Shown here piece by piece: positions 1 through 12,500 of a DNA stretch of 64,000 nucleotides. The position numbers were made by a program, and so were the translations under genes. The notes below the pieces were generated by a model that worked only from the letters and a program-made list of their open reading frames with translations, did not search any database and was not told the DNA's origin. The first letter of the stretch is position 1. The number at the start of each line of letters is the position of its first letter. This DNA comes from Aculops lycopersici (taxonomy: Eukaryota > Arthropoda > Arachnida > Trombidiformes > Eriophyidae). The stretch is taken from NCBI GenBank assembly GCA_015350385.1, contig WNKI01000002.1, positions 4,768,636-4,832,635 of the forward strand. Direction: 5' to 3'.

Positions 1-1326
1 CTGGCCGGAAGTAAGAAGAAAATCATCACCAGAAGGCCGAGATTCATGTCGGCCACGGCACAGGTGGCTATCACCTGGATCATTGTGCTAATCGAGTGCG
101 GAATACTAGTGTTTATGTTGATCAAGGAGCCGGCCGATCGAATGCTCGACTATCCAAGTGACGACAGGGTGGTGTTGGTTTGCAACACGACAACTATGGG
201 CATCATAGGTAAGTGATGCGTTCTTTTGCAAGCTAGAAGAATGTTGATGCTGTAGCGAAAAGTGTGATTCCAGAGCGTTTGTTCGAAAACTGTACGATTA
301 GTAAGTCTCATGCGACGATCACATGATGGCCTACTTGATCAGACGGCTAATCAAATGAACGGGATGGCGCTTCTAACTAACGAACCAATCTAATTTCCTC
401 TTGCAAAACACAAAACAATCAAAAACAACGAAATCCTAATCTCAAAAAACCAAACAAAACAATTGAAACATGCATCCACCTACAGCTCCGCTCGGGTTCG
501 ACTTTTTTCTAATCGCGATGTGTACTTTGTATGCGTTTAAAACACGTAACGTTCCCGAGAACTTCAACGAGGCAAAATTTATTGGCTTTACCATGTACAC
601 GACGCTTGTTATTTGGGTTGCCTTTGTGGTCATCTACTTTAGCAGCGAGCACAAGGTGACCACAATGAGCTTGTGCATTAGCTTTAGCGCCTTGTTTGCC
701 CTCTTCCTTCTCTTCTTTCCCCGCTGTTACATTATCATCTTCAAGCCAGAGAAGAACAATCGCAGCTACTTCACGACAATCAAAAATATCCGCTGCCACA
801 TCGGCTACCAAATACAGCCAACCTCGGCAACTGGCTCAACGGGCAACTCGAACCAAAGTCGCAGGTTTCTCTCGGGCAGTGGCCATCAAGCGCAGGACCA
901 GGCGCCGCTAACAATTGGCAGCTCGCCCACTGGCCAGCCCCAAACCATAAGCGGAAATTTGGCGAGTGGTTTCGGTGGCTATGGTGCCAGTGGCAGCCTC
1001 AATAACCGATTGTCAACCAACACCACGAACACCACCACGGGCCAGCGATTGTTGCAAAACCGGAAGTCCATTGGCAGCTGCCAGTCGATCCAGTCGGCGG
1101 CTCCGTTCAACGGAAACCTGGACTACAAGTTACAACTCAGAAGCCAAACCAACCAGCAACCAAACAACAACTTGACCGTAAGCCCTTCCGATGGGCTAAA
1201 TGTATCTTCGTCGCGACAACAGACCTCCGGCAGACCGCTCAGCTACTCGCTTGGTCGCGCCGGCGACGGTGGCGGCGGAAAGACAGTAGCCGCGGCGGCA
1301 GCAGCAGCGGAGGCAGTGGCCGCAAG
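1..1326 (+). CDS. Group II metabotropic glutamate receptor, 3' exons (partial)
   Basis: This is the carboxy-terminal half of the seven-helix domain of a class C GPCR for glutamate, which acts at the plasma membrane through Gi/o. Exon 1-208 enters at intracellular loop 2 (RPRFMSATAQVAI) and covers TM4 and extracellular loop 2, with the conserved Cys before TM5. It ends at a GTAAGT donor. An intron at 209-485 follows, and exon 486-1326 starts after CTACAG in matching phase. That exon carries TM5 (CTLYAFKTRNVPENFNEAKF), TM6 (FTMYTTLVIWVAF) and TM7 (ending CYIIIFKPEKN). CTLYAFKTR and PENFNEAKFIGFTMYTT match mGluR2/3 better than groups I or III. A Ser/Asn/Gly/Gln-rich tail of about 170 residues follows. 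The frame meets TGA at 1328, but AAG|GTGAGT at 1326/1327 is a good donor, so the tail probably continues in a later exon. The 5' part of the gene lies outside the window. Confidence 0.93.
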
Positions 1327-1632
1327 GTGAGTTTTCCATTTTCTGAAAAAAGTCCATCTCATAGTGAGAAAGAAGGCGGTTTGGTTGGCAAACTTAAACC
1401 TAAAACTCTCCGTGGTCAATTTAGCGAGACCAACGCTACAAGCTTCAAGTTTGGAGTCTTCAGCTGCAGCTAAACCGCTTACGTAACTCCGGGGGTCATT
1501 AGGGGCGAGCCGGTGTTCATTTGTCAAGTTGGGCTCGCAAGTTGACTACTCGCAGGCGGAGAGACGCCTATCCGTTCGCTTGACGGCTGGCTGGCTGGCT
1601 AGCGAGCCAGCTAGCCTGCTTGCTGTTTTGCC

Positions 1633-1648
1633 GGCAAGCTAGCTTGCC
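1633..1648. repeat. Perfect 16-bp palindrome GGCAAGCTAGCTTGCC
   Basis: The 16 bases equal their own reverse complement. They sit in a GCTAGC-rich patch (about 1585-1665) that also holds a GCTGGCT/AGCCAGC inverted repeat. The half-site GGCAAGCTAG recurs elsewhere in the window. Confidence 0.9.
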
Positions 1649-4600
1649 AAGTCACCGGCTAGCTTACCGCACCATTCTCCTCTTCTTTCGGTGTTATCGC
1701 CTCACTCGGGACGGCCACTTGGGAGTTTTCTCTCTAACGTGAGCACAATCATGCGCGAGCAGGCCTCTTGAGCAGCAATACAGCTGCCGCCGCCACAGCA
1801 CAACTTCCGGTGCAAATTTCCCATTGTTCTTTGCCTCTCTCATTGCTGCGATCGTGACGCTGAGATTATGCTTGAATCTTCGATGTCTACACTTGAGGAT
1901 ATGGTGAGCCAGGGGATATTTGAGTGTTTGAGTAAAGTATGGAGTTTATTTAAATACGCTAGCAGAGAGCAGGAGGTCGACAAGGCCGCAGACAATCAGG
2001 CTGCCAGACGACGAGTTGCTTGCTCGAGATGAGAATAAGAAAACCAGACGTATGACCATTAGCAGTCTGGTGGTTGGAATCTGTGTTGATAGTCTGGTGG
2101 AGCGGCCGGAAAAACTTGACAACTTTACGTGTCTCTCTCTTTCTCTCGCTGGAGTTTGCGCTCTTGAACCGAAGACCCAGCACAAAATTGATCATCCAAC
2201 GAGACCTACGAGCTCAGCGGTGAGACCTGAAAGGCACGCGCGGCCCATTCACTCACCCATTCATTCATGGAGCTGTGAAAGCGGAAGCTGAAACAGGAGA
2301 AGCGCTCGCATGTGTTTGTGGTAGGAGGAGGAGGGGGAGAAGCACAAGTGGTTGTTCAACTCTCGTCATAGGCGCAAATTGAGTTTCTCGATTAACGATA
2401 ACTTGGAGCAAAAGGGCAAGCCACCACTACAATAACCGCCAACTAATTTGCATGTTTCGCCTAACGCTAGCGCAAATCCCCTTAACATTAAGCGTTTGCC
2501 GGCAAAACTCTGCGGCCAATATATTGAATTTTTGCCTCGCTTCCACACTCTCAGTTTGTTGGCTGCTCCCTTTTCGGCCATGAGCTTCCAGAAACTCTAG
2601 CGAGCAACACGAGCAAACGATTATTATTTTTCCGCCCTCAAACTTTCCCTTCGTCGTGGAGGTTTTCATCGTTTTAGTTGTGGTAATAGTAATAGCAACG
2701 GCACTAGTGACGGTGATGGTTATGGTAGTAGTAGCTTTAGCCAAACTTCTCTTTGCTCTTTTTTCTCCTTGGCCAAGATTAATTTTAACTTTTGTCCTTC
2801 CGCTTGGCAAGCCAACGGATCGATTTTCCAGCCCCAAAAACTCTCCAAATATCTCGCTCACTTTACTCAACATTCTAGTTAAACTTCATATAGCCTTTAT
2901 ACACTTTTAACAATCAGTTGCTCTCAGATGGAGAAAGAGAATCAACTAAACTACTGCTAGTACCACCGATACTAAGAGGAAGACGGAAGCACCACCACCA
3001 CCACCGACAACAATAACAAACTGTCTAATTTGCATGCTCGCTATGGATCATTGTAAGAGCAAGTTGGCGCGATAACGACACCGAGCACCGAATTGTGCAC
3101 TTTGAATATAAACTGACAGTGTAAAAATGCGCTATCGGGAAAGGCTTTAAACTGGCTCTCTGGGCGAGAAACTTGGTTTTGCTTGCATAACAAAACACTG
3201 GCGCTTCCGGTGCGCGCAAAAAACTCTCTGCAGTTGCCTTCTCCCTCGGCGACTGTAGATATTTTCCGACAAGCTAGTTTAGCATAACAAATTGTCGATA
3301 CGATACGATCGTTGTGGTCGTTTTCGTCGTAATCCTCGGATACTGCTACTGCTACTGCTGCTGCTGTTTTGTTTTGTCCGCATGTCCACTTGTCTTCCTC
3401 TTTCCCCCTTCCTCTCGCTTGCTGCGTGTCTCCCCTTAACGTTGGTCCCAAGATGCAGATTGTGAAACTGTCGCCCCTCTCCTCTTTTGCCTTCCAAACA
3501 TTGAGCTGTATAGTCCTCTGGTGATACGGGAGCCTTTGTGTGCATTTGACGCAACAACTACCGACGCTGCTGCCGCCACTGCTGTTGCTGCTCACCTCGT
3601 CCAGCAGATCGGAGCAGACGATAAACTCGTTTGGCCGCCACCACTACTTCTGCTATCATTCGCCTCTGACATGTTTTTGTCGCCTTGAAGCGATCGTTAC
3701 TCGAGGCTTTGGGAACAAGTTGCTTGCATGGAGAAAACCGGCCAGTCCACTGATCAGAAGTGGAGGCGAGCAATTCCTGATCACTGAGCCCTAACGCTGA
3801 TTGACCTTGAGCTGACCACCCGAACAACTAACCAGCTACTCGTCGCGGTCGTTACACGTCTCTAGACTCTGGCACTTCGTTTGACTTTCTCCCCCTCTCG
3901 TCGTCTCTGTGAATGAGTTCATTTGGCGGGTGCCTCCATAGACGCGCTGGCCACTGTGTGCCCAGGTTAATTGGCCGCTAGTCAGGTCGAACAAGGCGAT
4001 GGGACGAGACGAGACGAGAGGCGACTCAATGGACCTCTTGTTATGTGCTTGAGGCTCGGCGCGAATCAGCCGGCCAGTTGGTCGGCAGAGCATCAAGTTG
4101 AAGGAGTCTACGAGATCATTACGCACTTCAAGAGTTGAGTTCTTTTTCTCGCCAAGAGAGAAAATGCGAGCTTCACACATTTTCTATGTGTTTTTGCTAT
4201 TTTTCTACCGAAACCATAATAATGAGTCCCCAGTTTGGTGGGTCTCGTTGTCTCCGTCTCCATGGTCGTCGTCGTCGTCGTCGTCATCATAGTCGTCGTT
4301 GGTTTCCTGCGCTCCTTCTTCTCCCAATGACTAGGAACAAACAGAATCCAGAAAATTTGGACCGAGGGACGTGACCTGGCGGCAAAAGTCGCGTTGCTGC
4401 AAGTCGCTTTGCCTCACGCTCCCTCCTATCCTCTCAGTCCGTTTGCAGGCGTAAATCGACGAAAGGCATCTGCGGCGGCCAGGGGAAATGGAGAAAATCG
4501 AATCCCGCACGAGAAGACAGGAAGTGGAGCGGCCCGCCCAATGTTATTGTTGTCGCGTAAAGTTGCTTGCATCCAAGATGATAACGATGCTCCCCTTTCT

Positions 4601-5768
4601 CCCCCTCAACCCAATCGGCTCGCCCGCAGCGACCGGATATTGGTTGCCGATTCTGTTGGCGCGATTGCATAGCCGCTACTTCGAGAATCAATTCACACAC
4701 CGAGTCGCTCTAAATAAACTTTAGCTCATTGGTGGCCAAGAATACAAGGCGCTTGCGGTGCCGGTTTAGCAACGCATTTCATGTGACCAAAATCATCCGA
4801 CTGCCTTGCGCCCTAATGATGATCTGCAGCTACTTGTCTCTCTCTCTCTCTATCTCACTGTCTATCTACGTGCAACTCGTCGTCGATGTTGATAGTAGCG
4901 GAGTTGTTCTAGTAGCTGTAGATGGAACTAGACTTCGATGGATTTGGATAAACGAGAAAGTTTAATTTGTCTTTCAAGTTTGAGTCCATGTTCATGTAGC
5001 TCGCTGAGTTTGTGTTTTAATCTAGGGGCAAGTTTACAGATTTAGGTGCGACTCTCGCTGGAGTTATCCAGTTAGCAAGTTAACCAACAAACCAACCGAC
5101 CGACCAGCCAGCTAACCAAGCAGCTAACTAACAAGTGGCAGTCTAGAGCTCCACTTCAGGAACTACCATTCCGCGTGCTGTTATTATTACCACCACTACT
5201 ACCGCTACTTTGCGAAATTCCATTACAAATCCGTGGTCACAACAAGAGCAACAATAGAGAGCAGGAGAAGGAATAGACTGTGGAGACGGTAGAGTCTACT
5301 GCGCATAGACTAACCCGATGCCGACAACTCGACGTCGTCTTCATCTCCTAGTACAACAACAACAACAGCAACTGTTACTACTACTACTACTGCTACGACT
5401 ATTACCACTACAACCATTGCTACCATAACCATGACCACCAAATACTCAGGCGACTCAAACAAGGAGTTGCCTGGTTACAACAAATTGAGGCGCCCAAGTG
5501 TGATTTTGTTCGCGACGCTCACTCGATTGCCTCTCACTTCGCGCCGCCATTAGCTCTATTCTAAGCGCGAGGAACTTCCGTTCTTCGTTCCTCCCTCTCC
5601 TCTTGGATTTGTATGGCTAATATGCAAATAGTAGCGACAGCAATGGTGGTAACGATACACGACTGCGAACAGGCCTATTGCAGACCCAGATGACAACAAG
5701 ACCCAGACTCTTGTTCGTCCAGTTTAGTTTAGTTTAGTTTACTTGACTTCCACTAGAGAAGAAGAATT

Positions 5769-5806
5769 TGGCAAGCTAGCCGGCCAACGAGTCAACTAGC
5801 TTGCCA
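5769..5806. repeat. Inverted repeat with GGCAAGCTAG arms
   Basis: Eleven-base arms (TGGCAAGCTAG at 5769-5779 and CTAGCTTGCCA at 5796-5806) face each other across a 16-base spacer. They are the same half-sites as in the palindrome at 1633. Confidence 0.9.
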
Positions 5807-5900
5807 GTGAAGCCGAGTAATGATAATGGTAATAAGAATAATTTCATGGTGATTAGCCCGAGTTAATGGACGGACAGTGGCTTGGTTGGTGGCAGTGATT

Positions 5901-5923
5901 GCAGTTGCAGTTGCAGTTGCAAT
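5901..5923. repeat. (GCAGTT)n short tandem repeat
   Basis: Almost four head-to-tail copies of GCAGTT, ending in GCAATG. Confidence 0.85.
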
Positions 5924-6715
5924 GGCGACAACAAATACAACGACAGCAAGTCTAGTGATAGTCGTGCATTAGAATTGTCGGCTCTCTCTGAGAGACAACT
6001 TAAACTTGGATTCCAGAATCCTCCAAGTTTCGGATTCTCACAAGGTCCAATTTGTCAAGTTACTTGATTACTGGGATGCCTTAGATTCGCAATGGCAATA
6101 TTGAGCTAGTCTATTCGTTAAAGTGATTTAGCAATCGACTTCATCCTCTAGGGTCAAGCCAAGAGTTGCGTTGAATTCTGTCTCGATGTCGTCCGAATGT
6201 TCCAAGTTCAAGTCGCCGAGACTACCACTTAGTCTAGCTCCATACAACGAGAAGCAGTCTAGTGATTTTGTGTTCCCGTTGCAACAACTTAATACATAAA
6301 AGACTAGGATCCCCCAAATGTCATTATGTATGTAGCTCGAGGATACTAGCAGATTCCTTGAGATCGAGTTACATAATTGATTTGTTTTTCATCGTCAATT
6401 TATTTATTATTTGCTCGCATGGAAACTCTCGCTCTCACTTCGGAACTTCATCCATCTCAATTTTGCCTTCTCTTGTCGCAGGAAACTCTAGCCAATTGTA
6501 TCGACTCGACTTTCGGCCAACTAACGCGAGACTCTTGCCCCAAATCCACACAACATGCGGCCCACTTCATTCTTATCCAATTCAATCCAATCTTTAATCA
6601 ATACAAATTCTGCAGTTCGAGAGCGCGAAGAGCGCGCATCGGATCGGATCTCCTATGGCGCCACCGAGTGGCAACGGAAGTTGGCACCGACGAAGAGGGA
6701 CAGCAGATAGCTGCT

Positions 6716-9463
6716 ATGGCCGATGCCAATGGCCAGATCTCAATGGATGGATTAATGGTGGACCAACAGCAACAACATCACGACCGAGTGCCCATTTGCT
6801 CGGCTATACTTGAGGCTGTGGTTGGTCTATTCTCGCGCAGATCGAAGAGACGCGACTCGGATAAGGTATCGAGTATACAGCAGCACCTGCGCGCCATTCG
6901 TCACGCCGAGAATTTGGATAGACAGACGCACTTCCGGCGCTCGCAAGTGCAGCGCCTGGCGCAACGTTTCGAGTCGACGGAAGTGAATCCATGGAGTTTC
7001 CAGCAGCAGCAGCAGCAACATTTCGATTGCAGCCGACTGGCCAACGAGAGCTCAATGATCGCCCTGAGTCGGCCGCCCTTCGTAGAAGCAAATTCAGCTG
7101 CCGATAGAGGACCAAATAGATTCAGCTCAAGGGATAGGACGAGCGATGGATTTGTCAATCTCTCGGCGAGCAACTTGTCGCCTCAACTGATGAGCAACGT
7201 TAATGGCGGCGGCCAGTTCGATTGGCTTCGCGACGAGGAGGCCGAGCGACTGCTCATAGTGCTCAGTCAACTGATTGGCGCGGAGTGTGTCTGGCGTCTC
7301 GCCAGGCTGGTTACTCGCTACTGTTTGGCCAACACCGACACGCCCTCGCCCATACAAAGAGACGCCGCTGCTAGGCGAGCCGGCGGTGAGAGGAAGTCGG
7401 CGGCAAGAGCAGTAGGGCGAGATAGCGATCAGTCAGTGGCGGCTGGGGCGCAAGGCGACGATGAACGCACCGAGACAACGACAATTATTAAGGGCAAAAA
7501 TAATGGCGCCTCAAGTTTGGGAAGAAGCTACTTTGCTCCTCTAAATCTCGAGCTGTCGAGTCACGACCGGAAGTTGGCCACGAAGCTGCTCCAGTTTATC
7601 GAGCACGCGGCGCGCAAATCAATGCTCCAGTTAGAGCCCGGTATTAGTGGCGGCGTCGACAACTCAACCGTTCCCCTTGCGCTTGCATCACTCGAATCGC
7701 TGGTGGCAGCTAGGTCCTCGTGCTCGTGGGACGACAAGCAACCGAAGGACCGAACGACTAATCGACGGCCACACCCACTCGCAAGTTCCGATTGTTCCCG
7801 CTCCAAGTCGGGCAACACTTCCTCGTCGGCCTCAACCACAAGCTCGAGCTCGTCGTGCGCCTCCTCCGTTTCTATTTCCTTGGGCGCAACTGCAGCGGCT
7901 GCCGCCACCTCGGCGGCCGCAACCGCTGCTGCTGTCGCTGCCCCCCACTTGAGCTCGAAGGCGAGGGCGATGTCGACGACAAAGTCGAGAGCGGAAGTAG
8001 GAAGTCCAAAGCAAGTCTCAGAGGTGGCATCCACGGCGGCAACAAAGTCGGCTTTCTCAGGAGAAAAACATGGACCCAGCGAAATGGCAATAGATTTATG
8101 CAAATCTGAGATGACGGTTGGCATTGTAGATGGTGGAGCTAATCGTTTTGGTGCCCGAGGCGCCATCCAGAATGATAAAAAACTGACAAGAATGGGAATA
8201 AGCGAAAAGCCTAGCGGCGGCGCTCGCAAAAACTTTACTCCTATTTCCCCTTCTATCCAGTCCATACCTTCAAATATAAGTTTTTGTCTCGCTGGTGGCA
8301 GAGCATACAATAGAGCCAATGAAAATAACAATAACAACAACTGCTACATGAACCAAAACCCAAACCATCAAGATTTGAGTCGCGAGCTAACGCTAGTCAC
8401 GGACGACGACGAGGATCCCATAAAGCGAGCATTAGATCGCATTAGGGGAACCTCTAGCGGCGACCCGGCGAAGCTTACAGCCTCAAATGGAACCACTAAA
8501 GCGAGGGAGAGAGTATTCTCGTCGTGGTTGTCGTCTTCGTCGAGTCCATCACCTGATTTGGCTTTAGATAATAGTGGTAATAATAAAAGTAATAATAACA
8601 ACAATAATAATAGTAGTGAGGAATTAGAGACAAGGATATGGAGCCAACAACAACCACAGCAGCAGCGCAGTAATTACACTCGCACAACTGCCGCAATCGA
8701 CAACGGCAGTGTTGGACCGGAAGTGCAGGTTGTAACAACAACCACTGCAACTACAACGGCCGCTCCAACAATGAGGTCCAGCGAGTTAGCTAACAAGACA
8801 AATGCAATTAGCAGCGACACCACTGCAGGCGCTATTTCAAGCCAGATGGACAATTGCAACCTGCGATCCTTCGGTCGCTCACTAACGGAACCACTAGCCA
8901 CGACGATGGCCAAAACGACGAGCACCGAAAATAGAGTGACATCATTGATACAGGGGACTTGTTGTGATACAAACACCTTGTGCCCAGGAGACTTGATCAA
9001 TAAACAGCAGCAGCCGCAAATACAAAGGCGCGGCCGCCATCATCAATATCAACACCGACAGCAACACCATCATCACAACCAACACCCTAAACCTGCAACG
9101 GAGTATAACCACCCTGAGACCAGCGCCTCTGCAGCTGCCGCCGTCTCCAGTTTACCTGACAATCGAGAGGCACCACCAAAAAGGAGACCATGTAGCGAGG
9201 AGCGAGCCGTTGTTTGCCATAAATGTTGCTGTTGTCGTTGCTCTATTAGTAGTGTTAAATCAACAGCCACCCACTCATTCAGTGGCACAGCTTCAAAACC
9301 GCCAAGTTCCGTTACATCCAACTCTGACCCATCATATGGGTCGGCAATGGCATGCGCTAGGTGCGCCGCCGCTAGACGCTCTCAGTCGACGTGCCGTCTT
9401 TGTTTAAGACTGAAACCGTCATCCATACAAAACAATCGCCCAACATCATCCACCAAGAACTGA
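6716..9463 (+). CDS. Large low-complexity protein of unknown function (915 aa)
   Basis: I do not recognise this protein. The frame is open from 6377, and the first ATG with a good context is at 6716 (MADANGQISMDG). A CTGCAG acceptor ending at 6615 would instead join the frame in phase to the glutamate receptor exon ending at 1326, making this the receptor's very long cytoplasmic tail. Visible parts: a basic, helix-prone N-terminal segment (LFSRRSKRRDSDKVSSIQQH, then HAENLDRQTHFRR); a hydrophobic/amphipathic segment LLIVLSQLIGAECVWRLARL near residue 180; another helix-prone piece ATKLLQFIEHAARKS; long Ala, Ser, Asn, Gln and His runs; and a Cys-rich C-terminus from about residue 833 (CHKCCCCRC, then CARC, then CRLCLRL). 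No signal peptide is seen from the 6716 start. It reads as real coding because the frame is long and non-repetitive segments persist across it. A poly(A) signal follows the stop by 36 bases. Its function is unknown. Confidence 0.7.
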   Translation: MADANGQISMDGLMVDQQQQHHDRVPICSAILEAVVGLFSRRSKRRDSDKVSSIQQHLRAIRHAENLDRQTHFRRSQVQRLAQRFESTEVNPWSFQQQQQQHFDCSRLANESSMIALSRPPFVEANSAADRGPNRFSSRDRTSDGFVNLSASNLSPQLMSNVNGGGQFDWLRDEEAERLLIVLSQLIGAECVWRLARLVTRYCLANTDTPSPIQRDAAARRAGGERKSAARAVGRDSDQSVAAGAQGDDERTETTTIIKGKNNGASSLGRSYFAPLNLELSSHDRKLATKLLQFIEHAARKSMLQLEPGISGGVDNSTVPLALASLESLVAARSSCSWDDKQPKDRTTNRRPHPLASSDCSRSKSGNTSSSASTTSSSSSCASSVSISLGATAAAAATSAAATAAAVAAPHLSSKARAMSTTKSRAEVGSPKQVSEVASTAATKSAFSGEKHGPSEMAIDLCKSEMTVGIVDGGANRFGARGAIQNDKKLTRMGISEKPSGGARKNFTPISPSIQSIPSNISFCLAGGRAYNRANENNNNNNCYMNQNPNHQDLSRELTLVTDDDEDPIKRALDRIRGTSSGDPAKLTASNGTTKARERVFSSWLSSSSSPSPDLALDNSGNNKSNNNNNNNSSEELETRIWSQQQPQQQRSNYTRTTAAIDNGSVGPEVQVVTTTTATTTAAPTMRSSELANKTNAISSDTTAGAISSQMDNCNLRSFGRSLTEPLATTMAKTTSTENRVTSLIQGTCCDTNTLCPGDLINKQQQPQIQRRGRHHQYQHRQQHHHHNQHPKPATEYNHPETSASAAAAVSSLPDNREAPPKRRPCSEERAVVCHKCCCCRCSISSVKSTATHSFSGTASKPPSSVTSNSDPSYGSAMACARCAAARRSQSTCRLCLRLKPSSIQNNRPTSSTKN

Positions 9464-9498
9464 TAATCCTCTTGTTACACTGTTATCACTATTTACTC

Positions 9499-9504
9499 AA
9501 TAAA
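9499..9504 (+). promoter_or_regulatory. Poly(A) signal AATAAA of the large ORF
   Basis: AATAAA lies 36 bases after the TGA at 9461-9463, a usual distance for a short 3' UTR. Confidence 0.7.
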
Positions 9505-12500
9505 ATTGCTTTATATCACCCTTCAGGTCGAGTCTTGCAACTAGACCTCCTAAAATTTGTCTTTTTCTCGATGAAAACAATGCGAGGATACCACAAATGG
9601 ATGATGATTATGATGGAGTATTGTTGCAGGTGCATATGCTTCAACATCTAGAATTACTAAGGCTCAGGGGTATAACAATGCACCACAATAATGGTCTCCG
9701 GAAGAAAGTTAACGATGAATGCAATATCCAATTCAATTTTTCATGATTCCCTGAGTTCATTGCGATATTTTAGTACGAAAATCTTGATAGGCTTGGAAAT
9801 CGTAGTTAAAATTAGAAGCCACACCCTTTTTCAGACTGAGAGTCACCAATTCTCAAGACTCAGGTAAATTTAATAACAGTGTACTCGAAAAAATGCTCCA
9901 CCAACATAGAATCAGTCCAAGCTTCGCTCAGAGTAGTGCGTTTCAGCCGAAGAGACTAATTGAGGCCCGCGAGTATCACCGCGTATCGCAATGGCCATCG
10001 AAATCCGATAGTAACCCAAAAATCTGACCTAATATGAAGTGTCTCGTGATACTAGCAGCCTGTGGGGGAAATTTGGAGGCGAAATCTCGAAAGATGACGG
10101 AATAGTGACCGTGGGCAGATATAAGGCCCATTATCACGTCGGCGGTTACACTATTTCAACCCTTCCATTATCCCAAAATTTTCGGTGCACTCCGTTTTCC
10201 CAATATGAACCCAGAATCGGCAACACCTCGTCTTCACCGACCAGACCCTCTGTTTTCCGGCCAGTTTGAGGACCAGTTTCCGGCCTCCGAGCTTAGGATC
10301 ACCTACTGAGCAACATCTGATGCAAGTTTCTTTGTTAAGTCTCTCAGTTTGCTATCGACGTAATTTTCGGGGAAAAGAGATTTTAGAAAACATTTGTATC
10401 TTGGAAACTATGGACGATAGCATGATGCTGACGCAACCGGAAGCTCAGAATCATGCTTCTGAGACGTTTGCAGGGGTCGTTTTCACTGTAACTTGCATAA
10501 CTTTTGCAATACAAGCGTCATCTAAAAACGGTTTTTTGCATCATATTCAGCGCATCTTGACGGATCGATCTCGATTGCTTTGTGCGCTGTGGCCACTCCT
10601 AATCAAACTCCAACTCGATTCCGGTCGCTAGGAGGTCTAGAGGAACCGGAGCGCACCAGAGGCTTGGTAGATACCACCGTTTGCAGGTTATGTGCAGGTT
10701 ATGACTGGAAGTAGAAAAACAGAGACATTTAGTTCGGGAATATTCCATGAAGCCCGGAACCCTCAAGTTCCTTGTATCACTTTATATGGTATAATTTGGG
10801 AACCAGTTGAGATATCCAAATTTGGTTTAAAGCATCATGATGCTTTAGACCAATGATGCTTCAGAGTAAGCAGTTAAAGATACTTTTGCATTAGATTTAT
10901 ACTCAGATACTATCAAAGCGTCGGGGGCCTCATGAACGTTTGAAGTCAATTGAGCATTCTATTGAAGGTATATTCGATACAGAGTCTTTAATCCAATAAT
11001 CCTATCAACAAGACATGGAAATAGATGTAAAAGACTCGTCTCTATCTTTGGAAGAAATTATCGCTCCGTATCAAGGCTTCTAGTGGAAACAGTCTCTATT
11101 TCTATTAAACTATCTTTAATATTCCTAAAATGGAATTCAACAACATTGATCGGTGCTATTTGATCGCTTGAGGCTACAACTGTTGACAAATCCTTATTAT
11201 CGAGATGCAGCTCTTCTATGGTTATGCATGAGAGATTCAAGGAAGTCTAGATTGGAAAAGATCGAATTGATTACTAGTGATTCCGTAACCAAGCATCGAA
11301 GATTCAGTGAAAAAATCTGCATAGATTTGGAAATTATTGTCAAAAAGAGAAAATACCTCCTGAGTGGAATCAAATCGAATCGAAATTTACATGGCTCACA
11401 AGACTAAACCATTTAAGAGAGCAACTGTACTTGACAAAACTACCATCAAAAATGCAGAATTAATTCGATAGCAATCCAGAAGGCAACATCAAAAGTTAAA
11501 ACCAGCACGATCTCAAGGAGAAACAATCTCTCTACCTGTGATTCTTTACCAATAAGAATAAGAATAAAGCTCTCACTCTTACTTGGGGGAGAAAAACACC
11601 TCTAGATGTTAAGATTGAACCATACAATTAATCGTATATTCCCATCCCTTTGCTATTCAAAGCTATTTTCCACTAGCTTTGATTCCAACAGGTGAATCCG
11701 TTATGCAATATCTACAAGGCAACTCAACAACAACTAAATCTCTCACCTACAGCTGCAGATGGCGCCCAACGTACAGAAGTGAATGCAATTTTGGCATGCA
11801 TCTCCTCTGCTGCAATACAGTTTGCGCGAGTGTGTGGCGAATTCGCCATTCCTGACTGACTGTCAGACTGCCAGGCATCTTCGATGGAAATGAGAATGAG
11901 GGCGAGAGATGGAGAGTTCAGTTGAATGGCCAAATGGAGAGAAAAACATGAAAATGTAGCAACCTGCTATAGTATTCTAGCAAAATGTATCTCTCGTCTG
12001 AATATTAACTTCAACATATTGGAATTCATTATTGTCATCAACTCAACCATTGTTATCCATCCCCATTAATTGACTCTTATCGTCAATAACTCTACTCGTC
12101 GCTTCTGTTGTTGTTGGTCCTCTCAGAAGTTTATTAACTTATTCGTGCAATCGCAACAAAGGCACCCCAGCAATCCTCTACTAAATGAGCCTCAAATGAT
12201 ATCTAATTATTGTATATAACTAAAGTTAGATTCGATATTTCACTGGGCCACTGCAAAAACACAAAATTGTCTCCCCCTACCAGAGGCAAACCAGAAATGT
12301 TAGGTCAATTTTACCGCCAATAGACAGACTAAGCTAGATTTTACTTAAAATATTTATTACAAATTCAACAACCTCCATAGGTGGTTATCTTACACCTGTA
12401 ACACAGCATTATTATAATTTGAATACTTAAACTTGAGATAAGCTGAGTTGAGGTTTGCACTTGAACCTAGGTGTAATCTCAATCCAATTCAAATCCAAGC

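Larger units (their letters stand above)
1327..6615. other. Noncoding stretch, probable long intron or intergenic DNA
   Basis: No supportable coding exon is seen. The stretch is dominated by CT/GA tracts, CAA/CTG triplets and GCTAGC-type palindromes. If the downstream large ORF belongs to the glutamate receptor gene this is a 5.3-kb intron, from the GTGAGT donor at 1327 to the CTGCAG acceptor ending at 6615. Open frames here are short or low in complexity and look like chance. Confidence 0.6.

Noticed and set aside
7561..8340. Minus-strand frame of 259 codons opposite the large ORF
   Set aside because: Antisense shadow of the Ser/Ala-rich coding sequence; the plus frame is longer and has its own poly(A) signal.
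10039..10631. Two plus-strand open frames of 76 and 121 codons
   Set aside because: No recognisable transposase, reverse transcriptase or host domain; they lie in repeat-like DNA and are treated as chance.
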